From: Conchocele bisecta
Taxonomy: Eukaryota; Mollusca; Bivalvia; Lucinida; Thyasiridae
Direction: 5' to 3'
Assembly (NCBI GenBank): GCA_029237695.1
Contig: CM055274.1
Span: 73,790,140 to 73,854,139, forward strand
Length of the DNA: 64,000 bases
The position numbers and the translations under genes were made by a program. Shown in pieces: positions 55,684-64,000 of this stretch (its first letter is position 1; each line of letters opens with the position of its first letter). The notes beneath the pieces are model-generated. The model worked only from the letters and a program-made list of their open reading frames with translations, searched no databases and was not told where the DNA came from.

Positions 55684-56424
55684 ACATCATGTCCATTTCG
55701 TCAGTATTGGCTTGTTTCATGAACTTTGGTATATAAAAGTCTTGATTAAAATTTTGTTATCGTACAATTTGCACAACTTGCATCACAAAGATGTTTGCAT
55801 GACGATTTTGTTATGAATTTATTTTCCAAATTTTATTTGGTTTATTTCGTTCGTTCTGCCAGGTTTTGTCTTATCGGTATACTATTTGTAATTTGATAAT
55901 TTTTAAAAATCTTGTATTTATTTTCCAACATCAATTACAAATTTGAATATTATTGCAAATATTATGTTCAGATTTGCAAATATCCCACATCTTGTCATAT
56001 AATGTGAAACAGGGTCCAGGTGCCTAAAAGTTTGAATTTGTAAAAGTGCTAACAAAATAATATATACTATTTATTTCTAAGAGCTATGACGGTTTTGTCA
56101 CTTGTTTGTCTGATATCTGAGTTTATTACAGTTCAATGTTGATTCATTTGTATATCAAGCGTAAAGAAATATGTATTTTGTGATAATTTATGTACAATTT
56201 GATAGTGTGAACTACCGCCAAATTAAATCAGACATAGCTAACACCTGCTGAGCCACAATTATGTTGCACATTAATTTGACATAAATTCGGATAAAAACCG
56301 CTGGTTTGATGTTTCACAAGATTAATACTAAAGTGAGCCATGCCTTTTTTTTTATTTCGCCACATGGAGTTTTCGGCTTATTTACAATTTAAGGTAGTAC
56401 ACATTTAAGGTAGTGTCACTAAAA

Positions 56425-56500
56425 ATACAGTTACTGGTTTTGCGACCAGTGTAGTCCCAAGATCAGACTGCGATCCAGGTTTACATTGTTCGCTTTTGAC
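56425..56500. mobile_element. VH fragment
   Basis: TTTTGCGACCAGTGTAGTCCC and GATCAGACTGCG only. From 56501 to 56899 nothing is recognisable. Confidence 0.4.
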
Positions 56501-56899
56501 TTGGATAAACACACCTCATTTGTACATGCAGAATTTGTTGGCTGTTACTCGTGATTTATTTTTCAAATTACATGAAAATCTCTCCCGGCCCACCCCTTCC
56601 TATTGGAAGTCTTTACTTGCTGCAAAATTATTATCTGGCATAAATTGGATTGTATTTCCAGCCCACTGTTCTGTCAGATGCCTCGTCCAGTATTCCCGTC
56701 CAGTATTCCCGCGACTTTTCCAAGTTTATATCCCCGATAAATTCCACAAAAAGGCCATTCATTCCTTATAATTCCAGCATTTGAAATAAATTCATCAAGA
56801 AAATGTGTTTATTTTCCTTTTTTTTTTTAAGAATTATTTGAACTGCGTCTCACGGAATTTGAAATTCCTGAAATGAAAACATGAAATAACTCTGTGAGT

Positions 56900-57128
56900 T
56901 TAACCCTTTCCCTGATAGAGACGACTTTTCACGCCTCTGCAGAAGATGTCTTTTGAAAACATTGTGGGAAAAGGAGAAATTGCTTGTAACAAGCAATTTC
57001 TCCTTTTCCCACAATGTTTTCTACTCTATCAGATAATTTAACCATCATTTGACCCAGCATTTGATTCTTTTATTCAGATGTTTTGGATTTGGATGAGTCG
57101 AAATATCGCAAAACAGGGAAAGGGTTAA
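56900..57128. mobile_element. TTAA-4 element
   Basis: TTAACCCTTTCCCTGATAG to CAGGGAAAGGGTTAA, almost identical to the copy at 17729, suggesting recent activity. Confidence 0.85.
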
Positions 57129-57272
57129 AGCATTTATCTTGTCTTCGTTTGTTTACACAATTATACACCATAGCTGTTTGAGCTGCAGTACGCTGGTTTT
57201 GTCTGGACACGTGTAACATAGGTATATGTGAAAAGTTAACTTACATTCCATCATAAACTAGGTCAGTCGATT

Positions 57273-57550
57273 TTAACCTTTAAAATGGAGAATTAAATTT
57301 TGTCGTCTGCTGATTATTTTAATTTTCCATATTTCGTAAACAAAAACATGCTTTGGCTGGAAATGATTCTACAGTGCTGTCAAACCATATGTTATTAATG
57401 GTTCCAGATTTCGCTAACATGGTTTGGCAGCACTTGAGACTCATTTCCAATGGAAATGATTCTAAAGTGCTGTCAAACCATATGTTAATGGAGACAAAAC
57501 ATGAAATTACAGCAGACGACATGTTTCTGTTTCCGCCTTTTAAGGGTTAA
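57273..57550. mobile_element. TTAA-2 element with duplicated core
   Basis: TTAACCTTTAAAATGGAG to CCTTTTAAGGGTTAA. Two partial cores: GAAATGATTCTACAGTGCTG and the hairpin CATTTCCAATGGAAATG. Confidence 0.7.
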
Positions 57551-57688
57551 GTACATATTTTGTGTTACAGTGGAAACGTTGATCTCAGATCATAATGTCT
57601 GTTCATGATCACAAAATAAACATGCGTGTTTTGCAGTCGTCATCTGCCTGTTTTACAGTGGAACATCTCTAAACTGGACACTCTGGTG

Positions 57689-58000
57689 ACCATTACTATT
57701 TACACTCTGTATTTATTTTTTGATGTGCAATTACCATTCTTTATAATCTGTCGAAAATATTATTTTGTTCAGGTGACGCATTTAATTAGTATAAATAATA
57801 AAAAATTATCACGCCTCATTTGCATATGAAAATAGCCCGATACCAACACAAGTCACTATCAGTAAAATAAACATAACTAAATGATTATATCTGTATATCT
57901 GGCACTCGTAATGTTTAGGACTGGTGGAATAGTGACACAATTATACACTTATTTAATTCCTATGAATAACATTTTGTGCCTACTGAGTGGGCATGTACCT
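57689..58000. mobile_element. KOL element, left end truncated
   Basis: TATTTATTTTTTGATGTGC through GGTGGAATAGTGACACAA to ACTGAGTGGGCATGTACCT, then TTAA. The first 200 bp of the family are missing. Confidence 0.7.
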
Positions 58001-58139
58001 TTAAGCAGACCTAGATTGTATGGGTGTCCGGTTTAGAGAGGTTATACTGTATTGTCAGCACATTCATGAAGTGTTTCTTGTACTCGCGGATTGTTTATGA
58101 ATGAAAAGCTTAAACATTGGTCAGAAAATGTTTGTTATT

Positions 58140-58425
58140 GTGACTGACCACAAATGTCTGAAACCCTATTTATCCAGTCACAGATCAGGAGCCACAAATG
58201 CCATAAGCCCCATTTCTCCAGTGACAGATCAGGTGCTAGCTAGTCATGCGTGACATTCCATAATCTTCATTTTCCCACTTATATATCAGAAATATATATT
58301 GGCGACAAATTTTAAATGAATTAAGCACCATTTAAGTCACAAAACAAAACCTACTCACAAAACAGGAAAATAGACTGGCCGCATATGCAATTAGCACCAT
58401 TTCTCCGGTCGCCGTCACACTTATG
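58140..58425 (+). repeat. Degenerate tandem array of the VH end
   Basis: Repeated GCCACAAATGCCATAAGCCC, CATTTCTCCAGTGACAG and AGATCAGGWGC units, fading into GCATATGCAATTAGCACC..CTCCGGTCGC. Confidence 0.65.
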
Positions 58426-58617
58426 CTAAATTTGGAAGCAATTGAGGCAGGTATCAAATTTGAACCCCACACCTGTGACTGGAGTAACCTGTAATTTGTT
58501 TCAGCACTGTAATTCTGTCCTGGGAATTCTGAACGACCTTATAAACCCATTATATTCGGATGACAAACTATTTTACCGAAGAAAAATTTCAAATAATTTC
58601 TTTATTTCACATCATCA

Positions 58618-58690
58618 GTTTATGGTGTGACCACCATTTGAACCGTCTCGTTGAGACGGTTCAAATGCGTGTTCACACCATAAACATTCT
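58618..58690. mobile_element. TTAA-5 core hairpin
   Basis: TTATGGTGTGACCACC / GTTCACACCATAAA with the perfect apex TTTGAACCGTCTC / GAGACGGTTCAAA. Element ends are not visible. From 58691 to 58906 nothing is recognisable. Confidence 0.65.
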
Positions 58691-58906
58691 GAAGATACCA
58701 TTTTTGTTCGTACGGATTGTGGACTGAGACGTATTGAACACACTGAAGTCTGGGTGATTGTTCGTTTGGCCATCGTATGTGTGTGTCTGTCAGTCTGATA
58801 TCTGTGCTAAGCACAACTCCGATTGACTTGATAGATATGTTTCTTTGTCATCTTCTCTACTATATATATATCCATTATTAGTATAACCACATGTATTACT
58901 AAATGT

Positions 58907-59180
58907 CAAATGGGTGGTTGGTCGGGAGATTGTGATGGGGGTAAATTAACAGTAGGGGTTCCACCTTATAGGAATCACAATTTGCCTGGTTTGGCCCTCA
59001 GGTACGTTTTAGTCTTTGGCTCTTTTATTACCTGGGAGTTGAATTGGGTTATTGCCCATTATAAAAGTAGTAAGATTATTACTGACCCTACTGCTTTTGA
59101 GAGGGGGCCAAGTGATTCTGGTGTGGCGAAGACCTGGCATGAGATCAGGATTATTCTGATTTCAGGGTTGAAAATATCAT
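58907..59180 (+). repeat. FR repeat, 3' part missing
   Basis: AATGGGTGGTTGGTCGGG, GGAATCACAATTTGCCTGG, GAGTTGAATTGGGTTATTGC and CAAGTGATTCTGGTGTGG, ending at TTTCAGGGTTGAAA. Confidence 0.7.
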
Positions 59181-59368
59181 CATAAAGAAACATTGTAACT
59201 GCATTCTAGTCAGATTTATCCAGTATCAGCTGTCCAATTATCATTATTTTATTCAGTGAAAATGTTACAACTTCTATTATTAACTAATATAGTGTTGCTA
59301 TTATGATAGGTAATTCATGAAAATATACTTTGTGTGAGAGTATATACATGTGGTACAATAGAACACAC

Positions 59369-59744
59369 CAGGGCTCCAGATAAGGAATTCGTTTCTGAAG
59401 CGATTGGGTATTTCAAAATTTTAATTGGGTAAAATAAAATCACACTGTACTGTTTACACATCAATTATTGAATAGTTTGTTTCCAAATGAAAACATGTCT
59501 TGGCATTTCATTAGAATTGTCTCCTTGGAGACAATTCTAATGAAATACCAAGATGTGTTTTCATGGAAAAATAAGGAAATATGCTATATTTGTGGTCTGT
59601 GTATTGTTTTCTGTAGCATGATAAAGACACCACAAATTTTCCATTGCTTTTTGATACTCTGACTACCGGTACTTCTGATTTCAATTGGGTTTTTGGCAAT
59701 TTTAATTGGGTATTTACGCAAATACGCAGCTTATCTGGAGCTCG
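59369..59744 (+). mobile_element. CAG-A element
   Basis: CAGGGCTCCAGATAAGG to GCTTATCTGGAGCTCGG, with intact hairpin AGAATTGTCTCCTTGGAG. No clear target duplication. From 59745 to 60137 an open frame of about 100 codons matches nothing. Confidence 0.8.
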
Positions 59745-60137
59745 GACACTGAAATTGAATCAAATAAATTGTGTGTTTGATTGGTATATAGATCATTTGC
59801 AGAAAATAAAGCAAAAAAAAACAAAAAACATATGGAATATACGAGACCTCATGTCAGCCATTTTGCCTTTATTATTAAAACCCTATACATATACATGTAT
59901 TGTCAAACTTGTGAAAAACACTTTTAGATATAAGCAATTTGGCTGCCAGAAATTGCAATTGCTTGGTGCTATATATAAACAGTGTACACCGATGCTTGTC
60001 AGATTACTACCCAGACTTGACGTTCGTAAGATGTCTTAACAAGTTAACAAAATAATTTAATAATGCTAATAGGTGTATGTCGATTATATAGAGAGCTTAG
60101 AGCCTTGCAATGTGCACTCAAGGTCTGTTAATAATAT

Positions 60138-60366
60138 TTGGCTGTGTCTGGAGAAATGGGGCTTATGACATTTGTGACTGGTCTTGATCTGTTCTCACAT
60201 TCCCACAGCCTAACAATGATCTGTCTACCAAGCTTGTTCAACGGTATTTCACTGACAGAATTGCGAACAGAGCAGACCGTGATCAGACTGCGCAAATGCG
60301 CAGTCTGATCCGGGTCTACGCTGGTCACAAATACCATAAGCCCCTCTTTTCTACAGTCGCAACTCT
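60138..60366. mobile_element. VH element
   Basis: TTGGCTGTGTCTGGAG to TTTCTACAGTCGCAAC; the core GATCAGACTGCGCAAATGCG is a clean palindrome. Confidence 0.7.
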
Positions 60367-60640
60367 GTACCATAATATGATTGCTTGCATTAACAGGTGC
60401 AGTTATTGGAAACGCTGGCTCAGCATTTTGTGTGGCAGTTTCAAATTCGTCTCCTATAAAACGCTAATATAAAATACATGTATCGCTATTATGTCTGCAG
60501 TAAATTAATTCCGTTACTCTCTCGGTTTTAATACCTTGGATTTTATACCTTTTCGCACTCGGCTATATCAAACTTTGGTGTTGATTGATGATTTGGGTTT
60601 TATGTCTGTTCAACAACAAGTTCATGTACAGACCGGAATG

Positions 60641-61100
60641 GTGGGTGGTTGGTCGGGCGGATGTGACGGCTTAAATTAACGGCTTAAATTAACGATAGGG
60701 GTTTCTACCTGTAGGAATAGGGCAAGCATGACAGTGTAAATTGTAAATTAGCGGTAGGGGTTCCTCCTCATAGGAATCACGATTTGCCTGGTTTGGCCCT
60801 CAATTATTTGTTTATCTTTGGCTCTTTCGTTACCTGGGAGTTGAATTGGGATATTGCCCATTATAAAGATTAATATTGATCCTACTGCTTTTGGGAGGGG
60901 GCCGAGTGATTCTGGTATGGTGAGGACCTGGCATCAGATCAGGATTATTCTGATTTCAGGGCTGAATATATAGTTTTTTTATTGTAAATATTCATTTATG
61001 ATTTTGGTATTTTCCCCTCATCTGTACAGGTAATATATGGTATTTATTACTAAACCCATTGAACCGCCCTTTAATGACCATAGCTGTTGATAGGCCGTAG
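60641..61100 (+). repeat. FR repeat with internal small duplications
   Basis: GGTGGGTGGTTGGTCGGG, a doubled GGCTTAAATTAACG, CACGATTTGCCTGGTTTGG and CAGGGCTGAATATATAG, ending at GCTGTTGATAGGCCGTAG without the AACAAACA tail. Confidence 0.65.
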
Positions 61101-61267
61101 ATGACCTTGCAGTTGAATGAATGTAAAACCCCAATCCATCAGTCAATCATTCTAACAAAAATGGACTTGCAAGACTTGCAAACAGTGTAGCCCCTAATCA
61201 GACTGTGCAGAGGCACATTCCATATGCTGTGAATGTATGACCTTGCTGTCGAACATATGTAGATCCC

Positions 61268-61345
61268 CAATCAATCAATCAATATATATCAATCAACTGA
61301 TCAATCAATCAATCAATGAAGATATCAATTAACTGATCAATCAAA
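61268..61345 (+). repeat. AATC-type microsatellite
   Basis: Repeated CAATCAATCAAT and CAACTGATCAATC. The rest of 61101-61715 shows only a short VH-like core near 61187. Confidence 0.7.
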
Positions 61346-61715
61346 ATGAAAAATCCGATCCATTCCGGCTGAATATATGTAGTTTACTGGTCATACATTC
61401 AATAAGGCCCATTTTGTTGTTTCAGTCAGATATTGTCATGGCAGCTCGTGCTGTGTATCACGTACCACAAATTTATACCATCTGAACAATGTAGTCCCGC
61501 CTAGGAATATATATATAATGTGCAGTGTGTGCAATATTTTATATCTTCGAAGCAGGAATGTATAAAACAGCACCTTGTTTAATGGAGATGTCGGTCAATG
61601 CAGCCTATAACCTTAATTACTGAAATAAAATGTGATTTTGCAATTTAATAACACAGGGTACAAAATATAGTCTCACTCACTTTGAAATCAGTAAACTCAT
61701 TTAATAATTATCAGA

Positions 61716-61921
61716 TTAACCCCGCAGAGCTCAATCACAATGTTCGCAAATAGTGTAGATCCAGATGAGCCGGCTCATGACGAGCCAGCTCATCAAGATC
61801 TGCATCATTTGTGGATATTTTCTTATTGCTAAAAATAATACCTATTTCTCATAAATGGATAATTAGTCTGAAGTGTAACATGGCAGTGTCCATTCAAGTT
61901 ACTTAGGGTTGAAAGGGTTAA
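61716..61921. mobile_element. TTAA-1 element, diverged
   Basis: TTAACCCCGCAGAGC to GGTTGAAAGGGTTAA, with core AGATGAGCCGGCTCATG / GAGCCAGCTCATC. Confidence 0.75.
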
Positions 61922-62036
61922 ATAATTGGTCGTGTATGATCATATGCATATGCAACATGGCAGGATTTGTGTAAGCACCCTAGCCCATTCACAGTCTGAT
62001 GAATCTTATACTGTTGACCAGGTTCTTTCGCCCACC

Positions 62037-62255
62037 AGGGGGGCGTTTCACTAAACTTTGTACGACTAAAATGTTCATAAGTGCAAAATTATGATGGTCT
62101 CTAAATTTCACATTAACAATGTGTTCTTGTAAACAATTATTGGATTAACATTTATTGAGCATAGGCTGCATATGCAGCCTTTGCTCAATAAATGTAAATC
62201 CATCAATTGAAATTTACAGACTAGTCTAAATATGGATTTACGGACATTTGATGAC
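62037..62255. mobile_element. GTT-family element, right end lost
   Basis: GGGGCGTTTCACTAAACTT, TTATTGAGCATAGGC and ATGCAGCCTTTGCTCAATAA form the arms; the right arm stops at GGATTTACGGACATTTG. Confidence 0.65.
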
Positions 62256-62355
62256 GTCAGCAATATGCGAATGTGTCATCAGAAACTCGGCAAAGCCTCG
62301 TTTCGGACAACATATTCTGACACTCGTAATATCCATGTAGCTGATAGGTGGGACG

Positions 62356-62540
62356 ACCGGCTGTGATAATGTAATAAATTCAGAATAATACCTAATTCTG
62401 CATACTTTTAATCATCAAATATATGCTGTGGTTAGTTCTATATGAAATAATGCATTTCGGGGAAAATAAATGATTACTCCCTCAAAGTACACTTTGCTAG
62501 ATAAGTATACTTTGCAATTTTGGTTAAATAGGCTACTGAA
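62356..62540. mobile_element. CAG-D element, right half only
   Basis: GGCTGTGATAATGTAATAAA through CTCCCTCAAAGTACACTTTG to TTAAATAGGCTACTG. The break is at the palindrome centre. From 62541 to 63330 nothing is recognisable; open frames here match nothing I know. Confidence 0.65.
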
Positions 62541-63332
62541 TCTGAAAATGTCGCAAATGCCATACGATTTCTTTTCTTTGCTGATGCCACGATTAAACGG
62601 GTTAAAATCCGCTGTTGACCAATGTAATCCTTATAGGCACATTCTAAATTGACTGTCTTCATAGATTTATTCGAGATCAGTCGCACGAGATCAGTCGCAC
62701 GGTCAAACAGCGAGCTTATTATAAACTGACATTTTAAGCTATGTGCACATCGCAAGGTTACCTCAAGTCGTGCGGATGAATTTTGATGAATTTCCTGATG
62801 AAAACCTAAGACAGTGCAACATGTATTTTTGTCTCGGGGGTTTATCAATACGTGGGACGACACTCAATTTCCTGTATCGCATGTCATCCGACGATGGCAA
62901 ATAAAATGTAATTAACTAATAAACTTATGACGTTGGCTGTCAGTGCAGCCCAAGATGCATCGATTAAATACAATCAGGATCCACCTAAAAAACACTATTT
63001 TCGTCACAGAAGTAATCTTAAAACTGCTATCGAAAACGTTTTATCCCAAATTCATACAGGATGATCAGTATTGAAACTGGTTGCAAATGTCATATGGTTG
63101 TTTTGTCAACAGCGGGCTAGTTTCTGGTGAGAGTAATTTTACCCTAGAGTTTGTAAATTGATCAAATCCAATTATGTTCGCGGATTGGGTTTACTTTGTG
63201 AAATACAACACACCTGTGAGATTCAGTTGACAATAGCTGATTTCCAAGGAAATGTGCCTTTAATACAGTACCGGTAGTCAAATTATTATAATTTGCCTGT
63301 GGTGGTTAACCGGTGGGATAAAAAAAAATTAA

Positions 63333-63455
63333 AATGACAGTGGAACCTCTCTAAATCGGACACCCTGAGGGTGTCCGATTTAGAGAGGTTCCACTGTCAT
63401 TTTGGAACGTCTTCATTTTGTTAAGAAAACGTTAGAGAGGTTCCACTGCATATGG
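63333..63455. repeat. Palindrome of the CCTCTCTAAATCGGACACC motif
   Basis: GTGGAACCTCTCTAAATCGG and its complement meet at ACCCTGAGGGT; a third direct copy of AGAGAGGTTCCACTG follows at about 63433. From 63456 to 64000 there is only a weak relative of the 8765 repeat. Confidence 0.75.
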
Positions 63456-64000
63456 ATAGATCCAAACGTCTTCGATACTCTCTCTGTAAATTTTCTAATT
63501 ATTGCTTTATTAGACAAAATTGTCTGCCTGTCTGGGGTTTATGCAGAGTAAGTTAACCATGGATCTTCTGTCTGGTAAAGTCAGCTTCCGTCAAAATCCC
63601 TCTTTCTGACAACCAGTTCAAGATAAAAGAATTTCATGCACCCACAAATGTATTGCAAGTGTCCGTGTATCTGTCGCACAATCCACGACTGGACCATATA
63701 CCGCTTGGAATATTTTCATGATACTTTACATACGTATCATTCGTGACCTAAACACGTGTGGCATGCAAGAAAGCTGAAACTGAATTTTGTACCTGTGGAG
63801 TTTGTGATTTTGGTGTTTTCTCCCACAAGACAATATAGTTACATTTTCTTGGCTTTAGTCCCAGGTTTAGAGGGTAAGTTGTATACCGCCTGGAATATAT
63901 TCCTGATACTTCGCATATGTGTATATATCGACATAAAGCGACGTCGTGTGGTAGAAAGACAATTGTCCTTTGGAATTATCTTCCCACATCGTTATGTTCA

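Noticed and set aside
62474..62863. 129-codon open frame on the - strand
   Set aside because: It begins in half a CAG-D element and shows no recognisable motif.

Overview
The window is animal (metazoan) genomic DNA, most likely from a bivalve mollusc. I infer this from the repeats: very dense, short, palindromic non-autonomous transposons; tRNA-derived SINEs with a conserved central part and a TTAAAC 3' end; and long 'AGCTCACCTGAG' and 'TGCCACCGTGTTTCG' repeats of a kind I associate with clam and scallop genomes. No species is claimed.

Only one protein-coding gene is supported. It is a clear ANKRD50 orthologue on the + strand, with two coding exons, 144-2621 and 48065-49786, separated by a phase-0 intron of about 45.4 kb (2622-48064). 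The joined product is 1399 residues: a P-loop NTPase module (Walker A at 40-48, Walker B at 149-159), 17 consecutive ankyrin repeats (about 505-1067) and a long Ser-rich tail ending in KKETPL. Human ANKRD50 has the same architecture and the same last six residues and works in endosomal SNX27/retromer recycling. Bases 1-143 are 5' leader or intron; AATAAA signals lie at 49954 and 49984.

The intron and the 14 kb downstream are almost continuous mobile-element debris. Names used below: TTAA-1 to TTAA-6 are piggyBac-like miniature elements (TTAA target, mostly CCC ends). CAG-A, CAG-B and CAG-C share CAGRGCTCCAGATAAG ends and 6-8 bp target duplications (hAT-like). CAG-D and CAG-S have other CAG-type ends. 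VH has TGTGGCTGTGACTGG ends. KOL has AGGTACATGCCCACT ends next to TTAA. FR is a retroposon-like repeat with an AACAAACA tail. GTT has GTTTCACTAAACTT ends. BIV is the long AGCTCACCTGAG repeat. Several insertions are nested, with readable target duplications, and some elements have become tandem satellites.

The main unexplained pattern is that families with unrelated termini carry homologous central hairpins. CAG-A, CAG-C, TTAA-2, TTAA-3 and TTAA-5 all share the apical half-stem WGAAYYRTYTC and its complement, and TTAA-1 and VH share a second long hairpin core. This looks like exchange of hairpin cassettes between element ends. Other notable structures are a roughly 33-bp array of 12 CTGATTGG boxes (CCAAT/NF-Y-like) downstream of the gene and a 21-bp array of TTCnnGAAnnTTC (heat-shock-element-like) units in the intron.
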